From Anoplolepis gracilipes (Eukaryota; Arthropoda; Insecta; Hymenoptera; Formicidae), in assembly GCF_047496725.1 (NCBI RefSeq), contig NC_132971.1, forward strand, positions 501,001 through 565,000: 64,000 nucleotides of DNA, written 5' to 3'. Positions 1 through 11,249 of this stretch are shown in pieces; the stretch's first letter is position 1, and every line of letters starts with the position of its first letter. Under the pieces are notes generated by a model. The model was not told the origin of the DNA. It searched no databases and saw only the letters and a list, made by a program, of their open reading frames with translations. Both the position numbers and the translations under genes were made by a program.

Positions 1-1289
1 GTACCACGCCAACCGACATCCCCCTCCCCCTCGAACCCTCGCGCCCGACTCGTTTTCCCTTTCCTCCCCCCCCCCCCTGCGTACTCCACCGCGCGCGGCA
101 AGATCACGAATTCGTTTCGGCAAAATTGTTCGAGTCCACGTTGAGAATTATCGAGGTTCGAGCAGTTAAACGGCAACCCCTTCCACAAAAGGGGCGGAAA
201 GGGAGGCCGGACGAGAGTGAATGAGGTCGGAGAAGACGAGTTGCTTTGCCTATCAGCCTTCGTTCAAACTCTTTCAGACGAATCGTTAAGAATGCTCGTT
301 TCCGAACTTTTCGATTGGTAATTAAGTGCCTTTCACAATGAGGTCAATAATGCCGCGAATGTCAATATATGCGCGAAATACAATATTACTCAGATCGCTA
401 TACTATAAAAAAATTCTCGATCGCTCAATTAAATAATTATTTTTTATAAAAATCTCTCGTTTATCTGATTGCCGTTTTATAATAATAGATAACTAATAAA
501 GCTGATGACAGTTAACATTTTGAAAATTTACTTGACCGTATGACCGTCGGAAAATACAATAATAACGCTTTTAATTATTTTTAATACAAATGGTACAATC
601 GTACAAATGATATAATTATATTTCAGTGACAAGAGTATTTTTTAAATCACATAATAAATTTTTATGCCGCCTTTCTCTTTTCGGTATAAATTAATAAAAT
701 AAATATAAAATAAATTTAAAAGTTAATAGAATAGATTGGTAAAATTTGTCCAAATTATTCAGATTATTTATTATTGAAAAAAATGCTGATATAGTATTTC
801 TACACTAATTAAATTTTTAAATACGAAAATTAATTTGTCAAGAAATATATGACTGACGAGAGACGAATTTATATATAATAAAAGATATTCGCATACAAAT
901 GAAGAAATATATTATATTCTGGCCTCTGTTGTATTTCGCGATTTTATTATAAAATGAACTTATTTTAAAAAAAGCATTTTATTTTATCAAAAAATTTGTA
1001 TCAGTTTTTTAATCACGGGAAATAGTGACAATCTTTAATATTTATATAAATAGAAATCTTTTTTGTAAAGATATAATTATATATAAAAGTAAACACATTC
1101 CGCATTTTTACTTTTGATAATAATATGAATAAATAAACGTTGATCACGTTCTTTAAGTTTACCTCACACAAGTGACAATTTGTAACGAGAAAAAAATTAT
1201 TTGACTCCCTCATATCAACTTCTCTCTTGAAGAACTGGTTCTCTCGTGACGCAACAAACGAGGAGACTACAACAACGAATAGAATTTAG
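1..1289. other. AT-rich non-coding stretch
   Basis: The first 300 bases are mixed, with C-rich runs near 50-78. The rest is strongly AT-rich with many stops in all frames. I see no gene, splice pair or RNA gene here. A 66-residue minus-strand frame near 1013-1213 is low-complexity and not credible. Confidence 0.6.
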
Positions 1290-1530
1290 TTAACAGTGGC
1301 GCAGTTGAGTTTATGGCAGGATTTTAGGTGTGTTTTCATGGAATTAATACAGAGTTTAGCTTTGCGACCATAAACTACATCCAGACGGCAGTAAAGCGGG
1401 CGAAATGGCCGGGGACAGTGCTGTCTCGCCTCGGGCCATTAATGGGTCACGAGACGGGGTTAACTATAAATTGATAAAAGGAACCTGACCCGTTCCATTA
1501 AGAGTAAAAATTCGGTAGACGTTTGGCCTG
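1290..1530. other. Complex, moderately GC-rich non-coding block (possible conserved element)
   Basis: This block of about 240 bases has balanced composition and no simple repeats, in contrast to the AT-rich flanks. It carries homeodomain-like cores (CATTAATGG near 1437) and no sustained reading frame. Such islands in insect deserts are often conserved enhancers. That is inference from composition only; conservation was not tested. Confidence 0.3.
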
Positions 1531-1602
1531 CTTTTTTTTATATATATACTTTGTCCAATTTCAGACGATTTTTTAACGTTATCACGGGCGCAGGACACGT
1601 TT

Positions 1603-2230
<628 letters not shown>

Positions 2231-2659
2231 ATTCACGAACATTGAGATTTGTCGTACATACATGTCTGATCGCATAAATTGTTTGCCCCTCGCGAAAAAG
2301 TGTTTGGAACATCTCTCACGATTCGAATCCGGTGGATTCTGTGGCTCGAGTAGCGTCTCGTTAATACCAGCTCGGAAGATGATAAACGAGGCCAACTTAT
2401 CAGCAGTCTACGACCAAAAAGTTTCAGGGTCCAAAGTAGCGGCACCGCGGACGCGGAAAAGAGAGCAAACAGAGAGACCGATAAAAGGGACAGAGAAGCA
2501 GCGCACCGTCTTACACACAGTGGAGGCGCGAGAGAGGAGGGGGATGCTAGAGAAGAAGGCGAGAGGGACGGGAAAGAGCGATGGAGCGAGGGAGAGCGAG
2601 GGAGAGCGAGAGGGCTACGTAAGTCGGTTTTCGACATTGACTAAACGAGACACGGAGAC

Positions 2660-2680
2660 ATGGCGTCCGTAGGAAGGATG
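2660..2680 (+). CDS. Possible short first coding exon (unidentified gene)
   Basis: ATG at 2660 opens seven codons, MASVGRM, followed directly by a consensus donor (ATG|GTAAGT at 2681). An in-frame TAA at 2642-2644 shows the frame does not extend upstream. The preceding 250 bases are GC-rich and purine-rich, as in a 5' UTR. I found no matching downstream exon between 2.7 and 15.8 kb, so the gene cannot be named. It may be a first exon with a very long intron, the 5' exon of a non-coding transcript, or chance. A 136-residue reading frame at 2262-2672 overlaps it in another frame and is probably fortuitous. Confidence 0.3.
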
Positions 2681-3180
2681 GTAAGTGCGCCGCGACCATC
2701 AGCCCCCTCGCTCCGCTCCTCTTCCATCTCCGACCCTACGTCAAGGCACGTCAACCCCTCCACCTCCTCCTCCTCCCGTTCGACTCTCCCTTGACTTCCC
2801 CACCGTTTCGCTAGGACCTATAGGCATGTGACACCCTCCGCCGCAGGCTCCTGCCCACGAGCGAAAGGGCATTGCCTTTGCCAAGGCGCAAAGGAGCCCT
2901 TCTTCGTGTGTGATGCACAACCCCTCATGCCGGACGTTAACGCTTAACGCTCGCTACGCGCTACTTCATGACCCCCTCGCCTTCCCGCGAGCCCGTACGC
3001 CCCCGTCGTTTTCTCCCTGAAACCCCATTGGCAACCGTTCTGCCATAGTATCTCCACGGCAAAATGGCCACCCGACCTTCCGCTATCTGTGACTTCAACC
3101 CAGTTCTAGTAACTGGGTGATGTATACCCTAGGGTCCCGAGATCCGACAGCTATTCGTCATACTATTGTCACAGCATGCC
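2681..3180. other. GC-rich non-coding island downstream of possible exon
   Basis: C-rich and CpG-containing, with no protein frame I recognise. It reads like the intronic part of a CpG-rich promoter island if 2660-2680 is a true first exon. It ends abruptly at about 3180 in AT-rich sequence. Confidence 0.4.
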
Positions 3181-3737
3181 CAAAATATATTATAAGAATT
3201 CTCCGTCTCTATCTGGTTCATATATATCTTTCGAAAAACTTTATCAAATAATCAAAATCTTTCGCAATTTAATTGTTATTCACTCTTTTTTTCGTCCTAT
3301 CTATTTTTATTTTGCATCATCAAACTTGTTACGTTTAAATTATCTTACAATTTCTGCATCTTTCATTTATTATCGTATCAGAAAAAAATATATAATTACA
3401 GCGATATAGAAATTATTGATTTATACATGATCTATATATAGAAAAATTCCATCCTCCTCGGGAAAAATTTGCGGATCACGTCTAACTCGTAAATACCGAT
3501 CCAACCGGCTATTGATCATCCATTTTTGTATGCGAAAATTTTTTAAATATACGTTCTTCATACATCCCGTTTCACCATTAATCTAATAAACCCAGATCTA
3601 TATATATATAGAGTTTATTTGTTTTTAAAAGTTATTTTCTGTCGCAATATTTAAAAATATCGTAGGATGGTACGCTCAAAAAAGTACACGCTGTTGCAAT
3701 GACTTCCTGACGCGCGACCTCAATTCAACCGTGCCTG
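3181..3737. other. AT-rich non-coding stretch
   Basis: AT-rich sequence with a short (AT)n at about 3599-3610. A 77-residue frame at 3176-3409 is AT-driven and has no recognisable feature. Nothing else is seen. Confidence 0.5.

Positions 3738-3800
<63 letters not shown>
3738..3800. repeat. (GTC)21 trinucleotide repeat
   Basis: Twenty-one perfect GTC units, with a CpG at each unit junction. Read on plus it would give polyarginine, on minus polythreonine, which explains the two spurious reading frames across it. No coding context supports translation. Confidence 0.97.
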
Positions 3801-3802
<2 letters not shown>

Positions 3803-4700
3803 CCGCTTTTCGAGAACGGTCGCGCTGATGCTACGTGCTATGAAAAAGGGATTTCTGCGAGAATTTCGGATTTCTGGGCGCGACGAGCAAATGTCAGCAG
3901 TGCCCCGCTCCGCCTTTCCGCGCCCCTTGCTTTTCACACAGCTCTCCCTGTGGCGATAGAAGTGGATGAATCGGGGACGCGATGTGGACCAAAAGCTGGC
4001 GCTTCCCGAGAGTCAATATTCTCGGATGGCATAGGTAAAATCGAGACACGAGACGAAATCTTGGAGAATTCCGATATACTTTCGTTCCGTCATGTATATG
4101 AGCGCTCCCTTTTTTTTTTTCTCCTCTCATCTCTGTCTCTTCAATTTTTCCGCACATATATACAATCACGCACGTGCCAGATATACACATCGAACTTTCC
4201 CTGATTTCCGCATCAGCGTGCGCAGAAAGATCGAAAATCGGCAAATGCGGGCGAGAGAAGGGAAATATGAGAGAAGAGGGAAGAAAAAAGAGAAACGCGG
4301 CGTTTACGGGAGGTAATTTTCACGGGACAAGAAAAAAAAATTTGCGTAAACTCGGCGAACCGCGCGGTCCGTGCGAGTGTCAGCAACCGTTTGCCCTGCA
4401 TACGCTTTTACTCGGCATCTACGACCCTTCTCCGGTCTCGGGACGCAGTCCGGAACGACGAGATAGAGAAGACGGCTACGACACGTAGAAAATTCCGCGA
4501 CAAGCGCGGAATGGCTCGACGGAGATACAGCTGGAAGGTTTTTTTTCGGGAGTAACGCGAGCGTACGGATAAATTCAGTCGGCATAGCACCGGCAACTCC
4601 CACGATCATTCCAAGTTCCTGACATGTCGTACGCGCGTCAGCAACACGCCTCCACGATGGCATCTTGCTTTGCACTTTTCCTTGCGTCAGGCACTGGGTA
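3801..4700. other. Mixed-GC non-coding region
   Basis: Moderately GC-rich with several overlapping frames on both strands (60-157 residues), none resembling a known protein and all rich in Arg, Ser or Lys from purine-rich DNA. There is no convincing splice pair. It is possibly regulatory. Confidence 0.45.
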
Positions 4701-5240
4701 ACGAACCGAAAATAGAGTGAACGTGGCTCTTCTATATAGCAACAGAGGCAAAAGTATGACGATGATAGCTTTCGAGCGAATTAAATTGCGCAACTTTATA
4801 AAGTCGAATTAAAAAATATTAATCGTATGATTATCGCGCGATCAAGAAATATGTAATACAATAAAATTAAATAAGATATATACACCAGAAAAATATTTTT
4901 ATACAATAGAGTTTGCGTGTTTTATAGATAGATTCTTGTTCTTGAATTTTGTTCTCAAAGATACTCGATTTCTTATTGACTGATTAAATTAAAAATTATA
5001 ATTTTACTTGAAGATATTCTTCGTTTCTAATTGATTGTGGTTGAATAAAAATTATAATAAATATAAAAATTAATTTTTTCTAATAATTTTTAATTGATTA
5101 GCTGACTTAAAACAAAAGGCGTATGTGGATAAAAATAAATAGTGAAACGATCTCCTTCTACGCAGGATCAATACATGTCGATAAATGGTATTTTGTCCTG
5201 ATAACGCACAACGATAGATTCGCATAAATTTATCGAGGTA
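4701..5240. other. AT-rich non-coding stretch
   Basis: Typical AT-rich background of the window. No gene or RNA is seen. Confidence 0.5.
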
Positions 5241-5245
5241 GGAAA

Positions 5246-5990
5246 GTGCAATTTCTTAGTATCCTCTTTCGCGCGTACAGTGGCGTCGGTGGTGTCGTGA
5301 CAAGGCGGGTCGGCGGCAGCGAGCGACGGGTGGCCAAGCAGGGTGGGTGGGGGTGGCTACACGCGGTCCAAAATGTGGCTCCTTCTCGCAAGCAGGACGC
5401 CGAGGACAAGGACGAGAACGAGGACGACGGCGACGAGGACGAGGACGAGGACGACGAGGGAGATTGGGGGAGGGGGAGGGGAGGGGAGGGGGAGGGGGAT
5501 AGGAAATGTTCTGTAGGGACTAGCGCGAGGGCGGATCAATACAATCGCTAATCCGGTGCATTGTGAGGCGAGGCGTGGCGTAGCAAAGAGGCGAGGTGAG
5601 GCGGTAGGTAGTGGTCTTGCTTGCCTTCTCATCCCCCTCAGCCGCCGGTTTCAACCCTCGCCCTTTCGCCCGAGTCTCTCCCCCGCGCCCACCTCACCGC
5701 CATCCGGCCTCCCCCGACCACCGTTGGCGTCCTCCTCGCACCCGCCCCCGCACACGACGGTTTCCCTCCCCTGGCCGCTCTCTGCGTTTCAACCCCTCGA
5801 CGAGCCTGCCTCTGCCTCTCTTCGTGGCCGTTCGGCCCACCCGCGCCCCTACATCGTCGTCGTCCGCTACCTTCCACCGTTGCCGGCACCGTCTTGCCGC
5901 ACTTCCGCCTTCCAACCCTTAACCTACCTACCTACCTACCCCCCTCGAACCAACAATCCCCTCGGCGGTGGCAATGGTGTAGGATCGCCG
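5246..5990. other. GC-rich, CpG-containing island
   Basis: About 750 bases of GC-rich sequence: GAGGAC repeats (5399-5460), a G-run cluster (5466-5498), then C-rich sequence. Frames of 83-216 residues occur on both strands but are Pro/Ser/Arg-rich composition artefacts. It ends with CTAC/CCTA tetranucleotide repeats at about 5923-5941. A promoter-type island is possible, but no transcript can be anchored. Confidence 0.5.
5466..5498 (+). other. Potential G-quadruplex cluster
   Basis: Six consecutive runs of three to five or more G separated by single A residues lie on the plus strand, which satisfies the canonical G4 pattern several times over. Confidence 0.75.
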
Positions 5991-6076
5991 TATGTCGACG
6001 AAAACTCAACCTACCTACAATCGGATGAACTTTCGAGACAGCTTGTTCATGGATCCATTGGTTTTATTTTATTCAA

Positions 6077-6099
6077 AAAAAAAAAAAAAAAAAAAAAAA
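6077..6099. repeat. Poly(A) tract
   Basis: An uninterrupted A run of about 23. It is followed by AT-rich sequence and a short (AC)n at about 6169-6187. It could be a retroposon tail, but no element body or target-site duplication was seen. Confidence 0.85.
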
Positions 6100-6189
6100 G
6101 AAATTTTTTCGAGGAAAATAATAATTCAATTTTCTTTTTAATATGCGCAGAGATTTCGGTCTCTTTACACACACACACACACACACATA

Positions 6190-6912
6190 CGGCTGCGTGT
6201 TGTTAAACTTTACGAAAAGTTTGTTCCTTGTGTCTTTTACGTGAGTGAATAGCGAGTGAATTATGATCGGCGCTGAATTAACGGCGAATCCAACGAGAGT
6301 GCCACTTTATAAAAGAACCAATTTTATCATCTCAGACTCGCGCGTCGTGGGCAGAGTTATTATTTTTTTTATACGTGGCGATATACATATATATATTGTT
6401 AAGTCGGACGGTGTTCTTGAAAAATTCAGGGAATGAATATAATCCGAGCACGCAGCGAGAAAGGTCTGAGATCGTTAAAGAATTGATAATTTACATCACA
6501 CTGACCCGACGTTTTTACATAAACGCACGCTCTAACAGAATTTAGGCAAATAACAGCAGAATTAAATAGTGGTTGTAAGTATCGGGCTGTTACAGAGACC
6601 ACACCGAGGCGTGCTTATAAAAAGTTAAACAAGATTAAGGTGGAAAACGGAGAGGAGCCAGGAGTGGATAGCTGACTGTAATTCCTCTCCTCTGTGTAAC
6701 TTAAAAGATAAATGCCTCGCTGCTCACAATGGGTATGCACTCTTGAAAAATATGCTAAAGTTTCGTTCGTGCCAGTAAACGTTGAGACGATATATTTTCC
6801 AAAATGTCATTCCTATAAATTACACTTCATTTTACAGAAGAAGCGAATAATTATACAGAGCGAAAAATCATGTAAACAGTTATTTATCAATATATCTTTA
6901 TTTATCAATATT

Positions 6913-6961
<49 letters not shown>

Positions 6962-9720
6962 ATAATACGATGAGAGTTTAATGAGAGCGTTAGGGATTTT
7001 ATTGGTGAAAATTATATTTCGTTTTACAAACACGAGTAAGTTGTAAAGTGAAAAATCTCACGAGCTGTTGTTTAGCAAATTTTTAAAATAATAGTGATAA
7101 TACAGGAATTTAATTGCGTATCGCGATTTCGCGAATTTCTATTTCGCGTATTTTATCAGTATCACAAACCGACATACAACTCCCGCGATAAACAGTTTTC
7201 GTCAATGGCGTCGGAGTCGCGCTATTGCGTAAACGAATTTATTTATCGCTACGACCGCAGTTGCAACTTCTGAATGAAAATGTCCACTGCGCGTGATAGT
7301 CGCCGGAGTGCGCCGCTACTTCTCCTGATGATCGCGCACTGAGCCAACTTTAGAAAGCTACAAAAGCATAATTGCTTTGCAGCCCGTTATACAAATCCAC
7401 CGAGTTGCCGAGGAATTTAATAGCGATGCCCTTTCGCGAGACTCGCCCGCTCGTGTGTACGCGTACAATTTTACCCCCGTGAGATTCTTCTGAATCGCCT
7501 AAGCCTATTATGTTTTTTTCTTTTTTCAGCGACGATAATTGCTACGAGCCAATCTGATAAGAATGGAGCGAGGAAAAGAATGTATATTTCTTTCTCGACT
7601 ATCGTCGCGACAAGGTTTTTATTTCATCACCTACGCGAAATAATGCGTTTTACATGTTGGAAAAAAAAAAGTTTACTATTCATCAAGTTTTAAGAAGATT
7701 GCAAGGAATGTTTGAAAATTAACACAAATTTATAAATTGTTATTGAGAATGCATTTTATAAGTAGAAATTTCCATTACGCAATATTATTGAGTAAAATTT
7801 TGTCTGTTAACATTGTTTTTATGCATTAAACAAATTGTAAAAAAATTCTTTCGGCGGTTCTTCCGTCGACGGAATCGTTCTCTATCATTATAATAAAATT
7901 AAGAAACTAGTTCCCGAAAGTATGCCGAGCAAAGGAATTGCGTTTCCACGCCAATGAGCTTCCATCTTCTGGCAATTTAAGCAATGCCAAAGTGGCATTC
8001 CTGCATCCTTTGCGGAACCGCCCATTCTTAAGCGAGATGGACCCAAACAGACTCGCTCGCGAGCAGCCGAAACTGTGTTACTGGAATAAACTCTGCTCGT
8101 GGCAGAGCAGCGGCAGCAGAAATTTACCAACACGTGTGTAATTCGCTTCACGTACGATATTTCGCTCGCGTAGATCACGCATCTGTATACGTTCGAATGC
8201 GTGAGTGCAGAAACGCTCTCGTTGCCGCGGATTGCAGCAGCAGGATGATGCAACTCGCGCAATTCGCTTTCTGTTGGCATCAGGAACGGAAGAAAGTGCT
8301 ATAAATTTGCCGCACAATGCCGCCTCGTGCGCGCAAAACCTCCGCGACGTTCGCGCAACAACCCTCGTCACCGATTTATTTTCTGATATATTTACGAATG
8401 GCGCAAACATCGAGATCCCAATATCGCTACAAGATCGGCAAGGTTAAAAAAGAAAATTATCGCATATTTATAAAATTTCTAAATTTTTCCATCTACAAGA
8501 AAGCTCGCAATTTTTCACAATATGTCTAAACATTTTTTTTAGAATTTTTTTGTTCTGTTTTTTTTTCTTTTTTTTTTTTTTTTTTTACACACAAACCTTT
8601 GGAGAATTGATAAGAATATCGGGAATGAAAATAAGAAGATCTTAGATGCAGCAACCTTCTTGCTACAGAATGTATCCGCGAGCTTGTCGCGTGTACAAAA
8701 AAAGAGCGAGACGATAATTACGCGCATGTATGTGTGTGTATGTATATGTGAGACTTTCATTCGCGGGATTTCCATTCTACGAATGAGCATCTGAGGACAT
8801 GTCCAGATAGACTGGCGCGTGTGTATATATACGTAAGGCCAGGCTAGCCAATTATCAAGTGATTGCTCGCAGATTATAGGAAATACAGTTCCCCGAATGG
8901 AAGGTGTGCGACGTCATATCTGCGCATCGTCGTTCACCCACACTCCACATTCGTGCGATTCTCCACTTCCTCCTGTCGTATCCTTCGCGAATTGGTTATC
9001 GGTATTTGCCATTCGGCTATCGAAGCGTCCAACTGCTACTTGTTTGCTATTTCCAGAGATTATCTTTCCAAGAGAATCCATTATACAGACTGTAACTGAG
9101 AGTTATAATTGATACAAACAAATGTCCCTTACGATATAATCCAATTAAAAAAAAAATTATTTGAAAATTTATTACAAGATTCTTTGATGCTGATATACAT
9201 ATATGTATAGGGAACAAGTGTATTATATAGTAGCAAGATTTATTTAATAAAATTTTTGTCGAATCTAATTACAGCTTCGCAATATTTTTAATTTGTTTAT
9301 TAATTATTTTGTTATATTTTTTATTTTCTATCATCACAAAAAACTAAGAAAATATCTATATAAGAATAAAAACGATAATGCTGATAAATACAATGAAAAT
9401 ATTAGAGAGATTTCTATTAATGTCAATTGTTATTGAAGAAAATCAATCTTGCTTAAATTAAAATGAGAAGATATCTGTTATTTTGTTTTGATGCTTATTA
9501 TGACGCGAATATCATTTCATATATTTGAAATTCAATTGGATTCAAGCAGCGCGATAATTCATATACATCTTCACATATACGTTAATTAGCTCGTGTTGTT
9601 CTCATTAATTAAATTAAATTAAGAACGCGAGCACAAGAGCAAAAACCATTATGAACCATGTTATAATGTTCCGCGATTTGGACTCGCGTGCGGACTGAAG
9701 CCACGCCAGCATCCGTTATA
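6190..9720. other. Non-coding region, mixed composition
   Basis: AT-rich DNA with (TA)n at 6916-6956 and a T-rich run at 8533-8586. A more complex block lies at about 7130-7480 and another at 7880-8400. Small frames of 60-130 residues occur on both strands at 7888-8447 and 8863-9112, but none has a recognisable domain or consistent splice sites. I see no gene. Confidence 0.5.
6916..6956. repeat. (AT)n microsatellite
   Basis: About 20 AT units, giving spurious Ile-Tyr repeats in translation. Confidence 0.95.
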
Positions 9721-10399
9721 TTATTGCTTATCCGCCACCAATCTGCAAATGGTCGCGCTGGCGAAAAAACAACGGAGGGAAACCTAAATTCCTCGCAATA
9801 AATGGCGCGGCAGGGGAGAAGTGCGGAAGTGGAGGGGAGGGGGGGAGGTGGACGGGGGGACGAGGGACGACGACGACGACGACGGCAGGAGGGATGACCG
9901 ATCGGGATGTATGCTCGCCTGCGGATGTACAGGAAATTCGTCTAGAGACCTCGTATTGGCTATCAGGAAGGCCCGGTTGGTCGGTCGTGCATCGCGTCCA
10001 GTCTGCTCTGCGCGAAGTTGCGCCAAGTTCCGCAATCGGTCCAATCCCCCGCACTCTTCCTCCCCCCTCCCCCTCCTCCCCCTCCGTTCCCTGCTCGACT
10101 GATGGTTCTTTTTCTCCCGATATTCCGTTTCCCCTCTTTCCTCTTTCATACCCCCCCCCCCCCCCTCCCTGTAGGTCGAGCCTACATTCGGGTTTTCCTC
10201 TTTCTGCACGTGGTCGCTGTAGCCTCAGCCCCTTCATCGCTCGCCACTCAGACTTCAATTAATTTCGCTGGTTCTGGGCCGACCGTTTTCCAATTTCGAG
10301 TTTCTACGGTGAACGCGAGCGCTCTCGATAGGCAGGAGGGATCCGTGCGGGGGATGTTGCTGGGGAAGTGAAACGGCCAGTCTCTATGAGATCCATCGG

Positions 10400-10442
10400 C
10401 GAAAGAGAGAAAGAGAGAGAAAGGGAAAGAGAGAGAGAGAGA
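10400..10442. repeat. Imperfect (GA)n tract
   Basis: A purine tract of GA units interrupted by AAAG and GGG, in the 9.7-10.7 kb island. Confidence 0.85.
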
Positions 10443-10589
10443 GGAGATGCGCCGGTATATATGTATGTATGTATCGTCGCAATTGCGTGCGACGCTGCGA
10501 GAGAGGAAGAGAACAAGAGAAGGAGAGCTTGTCGCGAAAAATTAATTACATATGCGCATCGCCCCGAGGACGTCTCGGAAACGTCGCCG

Positions 10590-10591
10590 TT

Positions 10592-10622
<31 letters not shown>
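10590..10622. repeat. (CCGTCG)n hexanucleotide repeat
   Basis: Just over five tandem copies of a CpG-rich hexamer. In different frames it gives Ala-Val, Pro-Ser or Arg-Arg repeats. Confidence 0.92.
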
Positions 10623-10715
10623 TAGCGAAGGAGCGAGTGGTGCAGGAGAACATTCTCGTTCAGATTACCATCGGGGATTGCACGTCGGACCGGAAACCGC
10701 GGGGGCTTCGCGTTT

Positions 10716-11208
10716 AATATTTACATACGCGTATTTACATACGAGTTGTTTTTGTAAGTAATGTTTAGAGAGAATATTTATATCCATTCTGCTATGATGC
10801 GATAAAAGCTGCTACCAAGCTTCTTCTTGCTCATTTACTTGGTGTTAAAATGATGTAGCGCGTAACACGAGGTTACGATGATTTCTTCAAGATCGGTGCG
10901 TAATTTACGTGCGTATAATATCTGTGTCTCTCTGTGTGAAACAGAACACACGAAGCGCAACCCGATGCAATTCCACACGCGTGAGACACGGAACATGAAT
11001 CGCCGTACTAGAATGTACGCGAATGATCGGGAAGGGTTCGGTGCACGCCGATTGATTTACAATGGCCGAAGGTGTGGCAGAATCCGACACCAATATCATG
11101 CCGATGGCCGATCGCGCGCGTGGACAATTATCGTGCTGGACAAAGGCTGTGTGCGCGCGGGGGTGTGCACATCTATTTCATACGCACACACGTACATAAC
11201 ATAAACAT

Positions 11209-11249
<41 letters not shown>

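Larger units (their letters stand above)
9728..10715. other. GC-rich, repeat-laden island
   Basis: G-rich runs (about 9826-9866), (CGA)n at 9867-9883, C-rich runs (10060-10170), a GA-rich segment (10400-10442) and a (CCGTCG)n hexanucleotide (10590-10622). All reading frames here are composition artefacts. It resembles the 5.25-6.0 kb island and may be another CpG-rich regulatory region. Confidence 0.5.

Noticed and set aside
2320..2335. GATTCGAATCC resembling a tRNA B box
   Set aside because: No acceptor stem, D-arm or A box at the proper distance on either strand.
2262..2672. 136-residue plus-strand frame
   Set aside because: Lies in purine-rich leader sequence (GAGAGCGAGG repeats) with no family resemblance; probably 5' UTR.
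3731..4204. 157-residue frame starting with polyarginine
   Set aside because: Created by the (GTC)21 repeat; the rest has no recognisable motif.
5556..6206. 216-residue plus-strand frame
   Set aside because: Pro/Ser/Arg-rich from C-rich DNA, runs through a poly(A) tract (Lys run) and a (CA)n (Thr-His run); no domain or splice context.
9728..10258. 176-residue minus-strand frame and overlapping plus frames
   Set aside because: All overlap the same G-rich and C-rich island and are composition artefacts.
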